Below, in pieces: positions 25,281 to 33,992 of a DNA stretch of 64,000 nt. The notes below the pieces were generated by a model. That model ran no database searches. It was not told where the DNA came from and saw only the letters and a list, made by a program, of their open reading frames with translations. The translations under genes and the position numbers were made by a program. How positions within the stretch are numbered: position 1 is the stretch's first letter; each line of letters starts with the position of its first letter. The stretch lies in assembly GCF_017303215.1 (NCBI RefSeq), contig NZ_JAEMWU010000001.1, positions 1,550,001-1,614,000 on the forward strand. Direction: 5' to 3'. The stretch comes from Microbacterium esteraromaticum (lineage in GTDB: Bacteria > Actinomycetota > Actinomycetes > Actinomycetales > Microbacteriaceae).

Positions 25281-26983
25281 GATTGCGCATCGGCATCCGC
25301 CTGATCGCGGTGCTCGCGGCGGGTCTGCTTCTGGCGGGATGCGCCGGGTTGCCCACATCCGGTCCTCCCAACGCAGGTCTTCCCGTCGGTGAGGATGGTG
25401 ACGCCACCAGTTTCACGCCGATCGCGCGCGGTCCCGAACCGGGGGCTGGGCCCGAGGAGATCGTCTCGCGCTTCCTGGAGGCGTCGATGACGCCGCGGAA
25501 CAATTGGGAGATCGCGCATCAGTTCCTGACCGAGGAGTTCTCTCCCGAGTGGGATCCTGACAGCGGAGTCGCGATCGATTCGTCCATCCTCACGAGAGAG
25601 TTCACCTCGACGGTCGACGCTGACGACGAGTCGGCGACGACGGCGGAGGTCACGGTTCAGCTCGAGCAGATCGCCGGCGTGGACGGCGATGGCGCGTACA
25701 CGGCCGCAGACGGGACGGCCAAGGCGACCTACCGGCTCGTCCGGCCCGAAGGCGGTGAGTGGCGCATCTCTGAGGCACAGGACGGCATCACGCTGGACAT
25801 CGGGACGTTCGGTCAGGTCTATGAGAAGTTCTCACTGAAGTACTTCGACCCTAACTGGACTCACCTCGTCCCCGACGTGCGCTGGTTCCCACGGCTGGAG
25901 GCGATGGCCAGCACCGTCACCCGCTCACTGATCTCGGGAACGCCGAGTGACTGGCTCGACCCCGCAGTGCGCACGGCGTTCCCGGCCGATGTGTCGCTCG
26001 TCGGTGACGCCGTACCGATCGACTCTTCGAGGGTTGCTTCGGTGTCGCTGTCCCGGTCGGCGCTGTCGGCATCCGGCACCGTGCTCGCGCGGATGCGGAC
26101 GCAACTGGAAGAGAGCCTCTCCGGAACCGGTGTCGCCGAGGTCAGGTTCTTCGTCGAAGGCGCGCCGTTGGATGCCGGCACCGTGTCGCTCGACCCATCG
26201 ATCACCGACCCGGGCGTGATGGTGCAGACCTCTGATGCGTTCGGCACGGCCTCTGCTGGCGAGGTCGCGCCCGTCACGGGCCTCACCGCGCAGATCGACG
26301 CGATCGCCTCACCCTTGCGCTCGATCGACGTGTCGCTCGATGCGCTGCTCGCGGCGACGCAGTTGCAGGACGGGCACGTGTACGCCGTGCGCGATGGGCG
26401 CACGGTCGAGCTTGACAGCCGATCAGGGCTGATCGTGCCGTCGCTCGACCCGTACGGTTACGTGTGGTCGGTACCGCGCGGTGCTCCCGCCGACCTGCAG
26501 GCCTGGAGCGCCGATGTCGTCCCGCACTCCGTCGCGGGTGCGTGGCCGGGGGCGGAGCAGATCAGCCACGTGCGCGTGGCCGCAGACGGTGCGAGGGTCG
26601 CCGCGATCGTCACGAACGGTGGGCAACACCGTCTGCTGGTCGCGTCGATCATCCGCGATGAAGTCGGGGTGCCGCTCGCGCTCTCGTCGGAGATACCCGA
26701 GATCGCGGTCCTCAACGGTCCGGGCCGTGGGCTGGCATGGGTCGGCTCGGACTCGGTCGCCGTGCTCACCACTGCGCCGGATTCCACGCTGACCACGTAT
26801 GTGATCGGTGGTCCGGCCTCGTCCTCACCGGCTCCGGTGGATGCCATCTCGCTGGCGGGGGCACGGACGACGACCGGCCTGCGTGTGCTGTCCGACGACG
26901 GATCCGTGTACGCGTTGCGCGGTTCGTCCTGGCAGAAGGCCGTAGAGGACGTGCTCGTGCTGGGAACCCGCGCCGGGTACTGA
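25277..26983 (+). CDS. lpqB: Lipoprotein LpqB, accessory to MtrAB
   Basis: A 568-residue lipoprotein. The signal peptide ends in the lipobox LLLAGC with Cys22. An N-terminal domain is followed by the GerMN-type domain (residues about 190-330, with VRWFPRLEAMASTVTRSLISG and VEVRF-like strands) and a C-terminal beta-propeller-like domain (VPSLDPYGYVWSVPRG, HVRVAADGARVAAIV). LpqB modulates MtrB signalling at the outer face of the membrane. It overlaps mtrB by four bases, so the three are one operon. Confidence 0.93.
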   Translation: MRLRIGIRLIAVLAAGLLLAGCAGLPTSGPPNAGLPVGEDGDATSFTPIARGPEPGAGPEEIVSRFLEASMTPRNNWEIAHQFLTEEFSPEWDPDSGVAIDSSILTREFTSTVDADDESATTAEVTVQLEQIAGVDGDGAYTAADGTAKATYRLVRPEGGEWRISEAQDGITLDIGTFGQVYEKFSLKYFDPNWTHLVPDVRWFPRLEAMASTVTRSLISGTPSDWLDPAVRTAFPADVSLVGDAVPIDSSRVASVSLSRSALSASGTVLARMRTQLEESLSGTGVAEVRFFVEGAPLDAGTVSLDPSITDPGVMVQTSDAFGTASAGEVAPVTGLTAQIDAIASPLRSIDVSLDALLAATQLQDGHVYAVRDGRTVELDSRSGLIVPSLDPYGYVWSVPRGAPADLQAWSADVVPHSVAGAWPGAEQISHVRVAADGARVAAIVTNGGQHRLLVASIIRDEVGVPLALSSEIPEIAVLNGPGRGLAWVGSDSVAVLTTAPDSTLTTYVIGGPASSSPAPVDAISLAGARTTTGLRVLSDDGSVYALRGSSWQKAVEDVLVLGTRAGY

Positions 26984-27087
26984 CAACTCGCCGACCGTCC
27001 GTGCACAGCGCGCGAGATCGGGCAGGTTGTGCACCGAATGCGTGTTGGTGGCCTCTGCGGTGTGTGCCTGTGCGCCAGTGTCGACGC

Positions 27088-27735
27088 ATGGACGCCGACG
27101 GTTGGGCCCGGCTCGGGCGGGAAGCACTCGCCTTCCTGCTGGCGGCGACGTGCCCCGGATGCGACCTGCCCGGCACGCTCCTGTGCGAGCCGTGCCGGGC
27201 GCTGTTGGCACCCCACCCGATCCGCACATCAACCCCACAGGGTCTTCCGGTGCAGGCCGCGTTGACATACGAAGGTGTCGCGGCGCGGAGCATCCGACGG
27301 CTCAAGGAGGACGGCGCGACGATGCTCGCGCATCCGCTCGGAGCCGCCGTCGCCGGCATCCTCGCCGAAGCGGATGCCGCCGTCGTGCCCGTCCCCACCA
27401 GCCGCGCCGCGTACCGGCGGCGCGGATACCGCGTGCCGGAGCTGCTCGTGCGCAGAGCGGGACTCCGTGCGCATCGGATGCTGGCATCCGCACGTCGCAC
27501 CCGGGATCAGCGCGCGCTCGACCGCGAGGCACGCGCGCGCAACGTCGCCGGCAGCCTGCGTGTGCGCGGCGGTGCTGCGCCGGGCACCCGGGTGGTGATC
27601 TTCGACGACGTCGTGACCACCGGGGCCACGCTGGATGAGGCCGCGCGGGCGTTGCGTGCGGCCGGGCTGAACCCGATCGGAGCGGTTGCGCTCGCCGCGA
27701 CACCACGTCGAATCGAGCTCACCGGAAACTTCTGA
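27088..27735 (+). CDS. comF: ComF family phosphoribosyltransferase-like protein
   Basis: A 215-residue protein. The N-terminal zinc-binding motif is CPGCDLPGTLLCEPC (two Cys-x2-Cys pairs). The phosphoribosyltransferase fold has the PRPP loop VVIFDDVVTTGATLDEA and the region VPVPTSRAAYRRRGY. ComF proteins are associated with DNA uptake or repair, though no competence genes are nearby. The ATG at 27088 gives the correct N-terminus; there is no clear ribosome site. The 104-base gap after lpqB has no terminator I recognise, so read-through from mtrAB-lpqB is possible. The order lpqB-comF-hpf-secA is conserved in actinobacteria. Confidence 0.88.
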   Translation: MDADGWARLGREALAFLLAATCPGCDLPGTLLCEPCRALLAPHPIRTSTPQGLPVQAALTYEGVAARSIRRLKEDGATMLAHPLGAAVAGILAEADAAVVPVPTSRAAYRRRGYRVPELLVRRAGLRAHRMLASARRTRDQRALDREARARNVAGSLRVRGGAAPGTRVVIFDDVVTTGATLDEAARALRAAGLNPIGAVALAATPRRIELTGNF

Positions 27736-27755
27736 AAAGACACGGCTCGCGGGTA

Positions 27756-27784
27756 GTGACATGAGCCGGAACGGGGACTAGCGT
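27756..27784 (+). promoter_or_regulatory. SigA-type promoter of hpf
   Basis: GTGACA (27756-27761), 17 bases, TAGCGT (27779-27784). This predicts an RNA start near 27791 and a leader of about 55 bases ending in a strong Shine-Dalgarno. Confidence 0.55.
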
Positions 27785-27846
27785 AGGGGGTCACAAGGCG
27801 ACCGCGGTCCGCCCTTGGCCGGGTGGACCGGGACAAGGAGGCAGTG

Positions 27847-28500
27847 ATGGAAACGAGCATCGTCGGCGTCGGAGTGAGCATCTCCGATCGGTTCCGGACG
27901 GTTGTCGAGGAGAAGACAGCGCGTATCCAGACGCTCGCACCGCGAGCGATGCGACTCGAGATCAAGGTCACGCACCGCGCCTACCGCAACGGTCGTCGTC
28001 CCGATGAGACGGTCGAGCTCACCCTGCTCGGCAAGGGACCGGTCGTTCGTGCCGAGGCGATCGACCCCGACAAGTTCACGGCGCTGGACATGGCACTCGA
28101 CAAGCTGGCCGAGCAGCTGCGACGCGCCAAGGAGAAGCGCATCGACAGCCGCAACCAGAGCCGCGGGCCGCACTTCGAGAAGGGCATCGGCGCACTCGCG
28201 GGAATCGACGTGCAGCCGGCATCCGTCGACGTGCTGCAGGCCGTCGCGACCGGCGCAGTGCCCGTGGCTGAGGAAGAGGAGGAGTACTCGCCCGTGGTCA
28301 TCCGCACGAAGAACTTCGATGCGGAGTGGATGACGGTCGAAGAAGCCGTCGACCGCATGGAGCTCGTGGGCCACGACTTCTTCCTGTTCGTGGACGCCCG
28401 CACCGACCACCCCAGCGTCGTCTACCGGCGCAAGGGCTGGGACTACGGCGTGATCTCGCTCACGACCGCGGCACCACCCGCCGAGGCGCTCGCGTCCTGA
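27847..28500 (+). CDS. hpf: Long-form ribosome hibernation promoting factor
   Basis: A 217-residue long HPF. The N-terminal S30AE/YfiA domain (about 1-100) is METSIVGVGVSISDRFRTVVEEKT through LDMALDKLAEQLRRAKEKRID. A linker follows, then the C-terminal dimerisation domain (IRTKNFDAEWMTVEEAVDRMELVGHDFFLFVDA... VVYRRKGWDYGVISL). It dimerises 70S ribosomes in stationary phase. The ATG at 27847 is chosen because AAGGAGG lies five bases upstream. It is followed by a strong terminator. Confidence 0.93.
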   Translation: METSIVGVGVSISDRFRTVVEEKTARIQTLAPRAMRLEIKVTHRAYRNGRRPDETVELTLLGKGPVVRAEAIDPDKFTALDMALDKLAEQLRRAKEKRIDSRNQSRGPHFEKGIGALAGIDVQPASVDVLQAVATGAVPVAEEEEEYSPVVIRTKNFDAEWMTVEEAVDRMELVGHDFFLFVDARTDHPSVVYRRKGWDYGVISLTTAAPPAEALAS

Positions 28501-28579
28501 CAGCGGGATCCCGACCGGCGGGCGGCGCCCCGCACTCCGAGATGTCGTCCGGACGGGAAGGCCCCGCACAGCACGTCTG

Positions 28580-28615
28580 AAAGGCCCCGGTGAGCACTCG
28601 CTCACCGGGGCCTTT
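28580..28615 (+). terminator. hpf terminator
   Basis: AAAGGCCCCGGTGAGC (28580-28595) pairs perfectly with GCTCACCGGGGCCTTT (28600-28615) around a 4-base loop, with a short T-run at the end. Confidence 0.92.
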
Positions 28616-28632
28616 CGTGTGCGCGAACGCCC

Positions 28633-28676
28633 GGTCATCTGTGGTTCATCCCGGCGTCACCGGGCATGAGTAGCTT
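28633..28676 (+). promoter_or_regulatory. Candidate PHO box and -10
   Basis: Three contiguous 11-base units, GGTCATCTGTG, GTTCATCCCGG and CGTCACCGGGC (28633-28665), match the actinobacterial PhoP direct repeat (GTTCACC plus four bases). TAGCTT (28671-28676) follows directly, so the repeats cover the -35 position as at activated PHO promoters. They precede a secreted phosphodiesterase-like gene. Confidence 0.5.
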
Positions 28677-28761
28677 CGCCGTGGCGCCCCGGCGTGGCCG
28701 TTCAGGCCGTCACCGGACTTCCCCGTACGGCGCTTGACAACTCGAAAGGTGAACTGTTCTC

Positions 28762-31700
28762 GTGGCTTCGTCGTCGTTATCCCGTCTTAAATCCACGGTG
28801 GTTGTTGGGCTCGCATTGGGGCTCACCGTCGGTGTGGTGGCCGTACCCCCGCAGCCCGCAGCCTATGCGGCCCCGGACACCGGAGGGCTCGATCTCGACA
28901 ACGGCGAGTCCAGCCTGCTGCGGGCTGATACACGCCGTATCGCCCCCGGTCTGGAGGCGACCAGCTTCGATCGTCTGCAGCCGGAGGGCTGGGTCACCGG
29001 CGACGTGTTGGTCGCCGACCTGTCCACCTCGACGCTGCAGATGGACATCAGTGACTCGGGCGCGTTGAGTCGGCCCGCACCCCTGACGGAGCATGCGCTG
29101 GGAGAGAGCGCTGTCGCAGCGGTCAACGGCTCGTTCTTCGACATCAACAACTCCGGTGTCGCTCAGGGCACCAATATCTCGGTGGCGGATGGTCTGAAGA
29201 CCACGAGCCCGGCACCGACCGAGAGTCTCACGCTCTCTGCCGGCATCGCGGCTGTGCAGCGGTTGAGCTCGGCGGCCACAGTCGAGATCGATGAGGTGAC
29301 GCACGCCGTCGCGGGGGTGAACAGCATCTCGATCCCGGCCGGCGGGCTGGGGTACTTCACGTCCATCTGGGGGGAGTATCCGCTGGCGCGGGCGATCGGC
29401 GGACCGGCCAACATCGACCCTTCCTTCCTGCGCGTCGAGATCCGAGACGGGCAGGTTGCCCGTCTCAGCTCCGATCTGACTGAGATCACCGAACCGGCCG
29501 CCATCCCCACCGGCACCGGGATCCTGCTCGCGCGGGGAGCGGCCGTCGATCTGCTCGCCGGTGTCGCCGTCGGCGACCCGCTACCTGTGACGGTGCGCGC
29601 GGATGCTGACGTGGACATGGCGATCAGCGGCAACCAGCGACTCGTCGTCGACGGCACGGTCGTGGGTCAGAACGGCTCGAGCGAGCCGCGCACGGCCGCG
29701 GGGGTGAGCGCCGACGGAACGACGGTCTACATCGTCTCGATCGATGGCCGGCAGAGCCACTCTCGCGGAATGCGGTTGGATGAGCTCGGTGAGTTCCTCG
29801 TCGAGCTCGGTGCGCACAACGCCGTCAATCTCGACGGCGGCGGCTCCAGCTCGCTGCTGCTGCGTGAACCGGGAACGACCGCGCTGAGTGTCGCCAACGC
29901 TCCCTCCGATGGAGTGCTGCGCAGCGTACCCAACAGCCTGGTGTTCTCGTCGACGGCGCCGGAGGGCGGCGTCGAGGGCGTGGCGGTCACGCCCGTGATC
30001 GACGCGGATACCGCGACGAACGTCTTCCCCGGCCTGTCGCGCACGCTCTCGGCCACGGGGTTGGACGCCAACCTGACGGCTGTTCCCGCGACGGGAGAGT
30101 TCGACGTGACCGGTGATCATGCTGAGCTGACCGTGCTCGATGGCGCGACCGCGGTCGTGACGGGGGCCACCGCCGGACGAGCGCCCGTCACGTTCGCCGC
30201 CGAGGGGCACTCGTCCACGGTCTCGCTGCGCGTGCTCGGCGCCCTGCACCAGTTGCGGGCGAGCAGCAGCGTGATCGCGTTGGAGGATGCCGCGTCCACG
30301 GCGACGGTGCGGATCACGGGTGTGGATGCCGATGGGTTCACCGCGCCCATGGAAGCGCGCGACATCACCGTCACCTCGGGTGCAGATGTGCGGGTGGAAT
30401 CCGATGGTCGGGACGCCTTCACGATTGTGCCGGAGACGGCCTCCGGAGCCGCCACCGTGAGCTTCTCGGTCGGTGAGCATCGCGTTGATGTCGCCGTGAC
30501 CGTCGGCCTGGAAGAGCGGGGGATCACCGATCTGGCCGACGCGACCGAGTGGATCTTCCGCTCGGACCGCGCCACGGGCACGCTGAGCACGGCCGAGGGG
30601 CCGGACGGACTGACGGCGCTGAAGCTCACCTACGACTTCGCCAGTTCGACGGGCACGCGCGGTGCCTATGCCGTAGCACCGGAGGGCATCGAGGTGCCGG
30701 GGCAGCCGCAGGCGATCACGATGTGGCTTCACGGTGACGGCAACGCGACGTGGCCGCGGCTGCAGGTCAAGACGGGCAACGGCACCACCATGAACCTCGA
30801 CGGCCCCCACACCGGCTGGACGGGGTGGCAGCAGGTCAGGTTCCCGGTGCCGACCGGAACCGCGTTCCCGCTCTCGATCCAGCGGGTGCGGATGATGGAG
30901 ACCTCCGGGGCGCGCCAGTATCAGGGTGAGACGATGTTCGCCGGGCTGACCGCTGTCGTGGCACCTGATGTCGAACAGCCCGTCACACAGGCGGTTCACG
31001 ACGCGGTGATCGTCACCAACGGCACGGTCGATGACCGCACGCAGCGGATCGCGGTGATGAGCGACGCCCAGTTCGTCGCGCGCAACCCGGATGGGCCGAA
31101 TGTGCAGGGCGCTCGGCAGACGCTCCGCGAGATCCTCGCCGCGGAACCGGAGATGTTCATCATCACCGGAGACTTCGTCGATGAGGCCGCGCCGGAGGAC
31201 TTCGACCTCGCGCGCCGGATCCTCGACGAGGAGATCGGCGACAGGCTGCCGTGGATCTATGTGCCGGGAAACCACGAGGTGATGGGCGGTCCGATTCAGA
31301 ACTTCATCGACGAGTTCGGTCCGACGCGACACAGCACACGCGTGGGCAGCACACTCATCGTGACGCTGGACACATCACACGGGTCATTCAACCGGTCCGA
31401 TCCGACGCAGCTGCGATTCCTGGAGCAGGCTCTGGCCACAGCCGGCAATGACGATGACATCACCGGCGTGCTGGTCTTCGCGCACCATCCTGTCGATGAC
31501 CCGAAGCCCAGCAAAGACAGCCAGATCTCGGATCGCCTGGAGGCGCGCCGGTTCGCGGAGCGTCTCGCCGAGTTCCGCGCGGACACGGGCAAGTCGATCG
31601 CTGCCGTGAGCGCGCACGCTGGGGTGTTCCACGCGTCGAGTTTCGACGGCGTGTCGAACCTGCTCACCGGAAACAGCGGCAAGTCGCCCTCCGGTCTGCC

Positions 31701-32421
31701 GGAGAACGGTGGTTTCACCGGCTGGGCGATGCTCGGCATCGAGCCCGGGGCGGGTGTCGTCGGCGACGCGCCTGATCCCGTGGTCAGCCGCACCGACTGG
31801 ATGCGGGCAGAGGTCACGCCGCGCGTCGATGCGGTCACCCTCGGGGCGAGTGTGCCGATCCCTGCGGCGATGACGGTCGGCGAGAGCGTGTCGATCGATG
31901 CGACGATCTCGCAGGACGGCGGCCGCATCGTGCCGGTGGGGTGGCCGATGAGCGCCCAGTGGGGCGGCGATGCGGTGGTCGTCGATGACGGCTCGGTCGT
32001 GCCCAGCGGGGCACGGGCGTTCAGTGCCGCTGAGGCTGTGCCGGCGGCTGTGCTGCGAGTGAACCCGGTCACGGGAATGCTCACGGCGACCGGCGAGGGA
32101 ACCGCGACGATCCGGTTGACCGTGGGCGGCGAGCAGGTCGAGCACATCATCACTGTCGGTGCTGATCCGGAGGTGCCGACCGATCCGGAGGTTCCGACGG
32201 ACCCCGAGGTGCCGACCGATCCGGAGAAGCCCGTTGATCCGGAGCAGCCGACCGATCCGGAGGGGCCGGTCGATTCCGGTGATGGCGCGGCGGATGCCGG
32301 CTCGGACGGCGAACTGGCCACGACGGGTGCTGACACCCTGCGCGTGCTTGGTGTGCTGCTCGTCGCGTTCGTCTTGACGGCCGCAGGCGCGCTGATGGTG
32401 GTGCGCCGCCGCACGGCCTGA
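28762..32421 (+). CDS. Wall-anchored phosphodiester glycosidase / metallophosphoesterase fusion
   Basis: A 1219-residue secreted protein with a GTG start. A signal peptide of about 37 residues ends in AAYAA. Residues about 90-400 form a phosphodiester glycosidase (NAGPA-type) domain ending in HNAVNLDGGGSSSLLLREPG. Ig-like and carbohydrate-binding-like domains follow. A calcineurin-type phosphoesterase lies at about 755-985, with VMSDAQF, GDFVDE, VPGNHE, FAHHP and SAHAGVFH; the first motif has Gln where many members have His. Then come a Big-type domain, DPEVPT repeats (about 1134-1170) and a sortase-type LATTG (1185-1189), helix and RRR tail. A likely role is release of phosphate from glycosyl-phosphodiester polymers at the wall; substrate is inferred. 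Confidence 0.82.
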   Translation: MASSSLSRLKSTVVVGLALGLTVGVVAVPPQPAAYAAPDTGGLDLDNGESSLLRADTRRIAPGLEATSFDRLQPEGWVTGDVLVADLSTSTLQMDISDSGALSRPAPLTEHALGESAVAAVNGSFFDINNSGVAQGTNISVADGLKTTSPAPTESLTLSAGIAAVQRLSSAATVEIDEVTHAVAGVNSISIPAGGLGYFTSIWGEYPLARAIGGPANIDPSFLRVEIRDGQVARLSSDLTEITEPAAIPTGTGILLARGAAVDLLAGVAVGDPLPVTVRADADVDMAISGNQRLVVDGTVVGQNGSSEPRTAAGVSADGTTVYIVSIDGRQSHSRGMRLDELGEFLVELGAHNAVNLDGGGSSSLLLREPGTTALSVANAPSDGVLRSVPNSLVFSSTAPEGGVEGVAVTPVIDADTATNVFPGLSRTLSATGLDANLTAVPATGEFDVTGDHAELTVLDGATAVVTGATAGRAPVTFAAEGHSSTVSLRVLGALHQLRASSSVIALEDAASTATVRITGVDADGFTAPMEARDITVTSGADVRVESDGRDAFTIVPETASGAATVSFSVGEHRVDVAVTVGLEERGITDLADATEWIFRSDRATGTLSTAEGPDGLTALKLTYDFASSTGTRGAYAVAPEGIEVPGQPQAITMWLHGDGNATWPRLQVKTGNGTTMNLDGPHTGWTGWQQVRFPVPTGTAFPLSIQRVRMMETSGARQYQGETMFAGLTAVVAPDVEQPVTQAVHDAVIVTNGTVDDRTQRIAVMSDAQFVARNPDGPNVQGARQTLREILAAEPEMFIITGDFVDEAAPEDFDLARRILDEEIGDRLPWIYVPGNHEVMGGPIQNFIDEFGPTRHSTRVGSTLIVTLDTSHGSFNRSDPTQLRFLEQALATAGNDDDITGVLVFAHHPVDDPKPSKDSQISDRLEARRFAERLAEFRADTGKSIAAVSAHAGVFHASSFDGVSNLLTGNSGKSPSGLPENGGFTGWAMLGIEPGAGVVGDAPDPVVSRTDWMRAEVTPRVDAVTLGASVPIPAAMTVGESVSIDATISQDGGRIVPVGWPMSAQWGGDAVVVDDGSVVPSGARAFSAAEAVPAAVLRVNPVTGMLTATGEGTATIRLTVGGEQVEHIITVGADPEVPTDPEVPTDPEVPTDPEKPVDPEQPTDPEGPVDSGDGAADAGSDGELATTGADTLRVLGVLLVAFVLTAAGALMVVRRRTA

Positions 32422-32436
32422 GTAGTCGCACACAGC

Positions 32437-32469
32437 AAGGCGCCGCCGGGCTCAGCCCGGCGGCGCCTT
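32437..32469. terminator. Bidirectional terminator
   Basis: AAGGCGCCGCCGGGC (32437-32451) and GCCCGGCGGCGCCTT (32455-32469) form a 15-bp stem with a 3-base loop between two convergent genes. A/T ends on both sides suit both directions. Confidence 0.85.
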
Positions 32470-32491
32470 CGTCTGAATGCGAGTTGCGGCG

Positions 32492-33817
32492 TCAGTCGAA
32501 GATGCCGTCGAGGATGCTGCCGATGACGAGTCCGCCGAGTACGCCGCTGACGATGTCGCCGCCTCCGCCGCCGCGTCGGCCGCCCGGGCCCCATCCCTGG
32601 TTGCCGCCCCAGCCCTGATCCTGCGGGCGGGCCGAGTCGATGTCGCGCTGCGCGAGCTGCAGGGCTTCGGATGCCAGCTGCGCGACGCGGCGGGCGGCTG
32701 AGAGCGCCTGCTCGCGGGTCTCCTCGGCGGGGAGCAGCGCGGGCACATCGGTGCGCAGTCGCTCAGCCTCGGCCAGGCGGGTGCGGGCATCGGCGCCGAT
32801 CCACCCGCGGTGGCCGGCGATCAGGCCGCGAGCAACCCCCAGCTGGCGGTCGGCATCGTCGAGCGAGTGCTGCACATGCTCGAGCGAGGGGAGCGGATGC
32901 TGGGCGCGGTAGTTCGCCTTGTCGATGGCCGCATCCAGCGCGGCGTTGGCCGTGCGCAGATCGCTGAGCTCGGCGAACGGGTCGTTGGGCTGGCCGGTCG
33001 GCGTGAGCGCCCGCAGTGCAGCATCCAGCGCGGTGGTGGCCGCGACCACCTCGGGCGTTTGCGGAGCGTTGCGGGCCGCGGCGATGTCCTCGCGCGAATC
33101 GGCGACGACATCGGCGAGCGTCGACTCGGCACGCAGCGCCTCGATTTCGAAGTCCTCGACCGCGTCGAGGATGGCGCCGGCGCGGCGCACGGCCTCGGTC
33201 GCCGTCTCGAGCGCGAGGTTCGCCTCTTGATTCTGCTGTGCAGCACGGCGACGCTCAGAGACATCGGCGCCGTGTGTGGCGAACGCGATCAGCTGCTCGG
33301 ACTCCTCGGCGGCGGACGAGATGCGGTGCATCGCGGACTCGGCGTATCGGGACGACAGACGCTCGATCGTGGTGCGCGCCTGCGGCACCCGGCTGCTCAG
33401 TGCGTCAGCATCCGCACGCACACGCGCGACCACTTGCGGAGCGTTGCGCACCTTCGCGATCGTGTCGGCGAGCGCCGAGGTCTTCTCGTCGAGCAGGCCG
33501 TCCGCCCACTCGCACAGCTGCACGATGCGCGCATTGCGGGTGCGCAGTTCTTCTTCAGTGTCCGGGATCTCGTCGTGGTTGAGCTGGTGCAGCTGGAACG
33601 CCTCGCGCAGATGCGTGCGCACCGCGTGCAGCGCCGCACCCAGGTCGGCCGTCAGCGAGTCGCCGAGTTCGGCCTGGGCGAATGCCAGCTCATCGCCGGC
33701 CGTGCGGATTCGCTCATCCGCCGCGACCAGCGCCTGCTGCGCCTGGCGCGCCAGATCTGCGTCCTGCGCCTGCTGCGCTTCCTGCTCACGTTTACGTCTG
33801 CCCCAGAAACCGGCCAT
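32492..33817 (-). CDS. Coiled-coil protein resembling the C-terminal half of TPM-domain proteins
   Basis: A 441-residue, almost wholly helical, Ala/Glu/Arg-rich protein with a basic N-terminus (MAGFWGRRKREQEAQ) and long coiled coils. It ends in a Gly-rich region with GWGGNQGWGPGGRRGGGGG followed by a hydrophobic segment (IVSGVLGGLVIGSILDGIF). Actinobacterial TPM-domain proteins carry this same region after a signal peptide, TPM domain and membrane helix; here those parts are missing and no remnant is visible upstream. TAGGAT (33830-33825) lies seven bases before the ATG, so this short form appears to be a gene in its own right. The function is unknown. Confidence 0.75.
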   Translation of the reverse strand: MAGFWGRRKREQEAQQAQDADLARQAQQALVAADERIRTAGDELAFAQAELGDSLTADLGAALHAVRTHLREAFQLHQLNHDEIPDTEEELRTRNARIVQLCEWADGLLDEKTSALADTIAKVRNAPQVVARVRADADALSSRVPQARTTIERLSSRYAESAMHRISSAAEESEQLIAFATHGADVSERRRAAQQNQEANLALETATEAVRRAGAILDAVEDFEIEALRAESTLADVVADSREDIAAARNAPQTPEVVAATTALDAALRALTPTGQPNDPFAELSDLRTANAALDAAIDKANYRAQHPLPSLEHVQHSLDDADRQLGVARGLIAGHRGWIGADARTRLAEAERLRTDVPALLPAEETREQALSAARRVAQLASEALQLAQRDIDSARPQDQGWGGNQGWGPGGRRGGGGGDIVSGVLGGLVIGSILDGIFD

Positions 33818-33907
33818 GCCCACGATCCTACGGGGAGCAGACGATGCCGACGCTGTGGGCGGGTGCGCCTTCGGCGAACGCCCGCGCCCGACACCCCGTG
33901 CTACCGC

Positions 33908-33947
33908 CGACACCCCTGGGTAGGGGCGTCCATAACCAGGGGTGTCG
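33908..33947 (-). terminator. Terminator of the PadR gene
   Basis: CGACACCCCTGG (33908-33919) pairs with CCAGGGGTGTCG (33936-33947) around a 16-base loop, in the gap after the PadR stop. Confidence 0.65.
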
Positions 33948-33992
33948 ACAGCAGGTGGGGGTCTCGGCGGAGTGGGTGGGGGATGCCGGGGC

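Noticed and set aside
28734..28762. TTGACA at 28734 as the -35 of a second promoter for the phosphodiesterase gene
   Set aside because: The position 17 bases later reads TTCTCG at the start codon, which is not a -10.
32164..32270. DPEVPT repeats as a mobile or CRISPR-like repeat
   Set aside because: They are in-frame coding repeats forming the wall-spanning linker just before the LATTG sorting signal.
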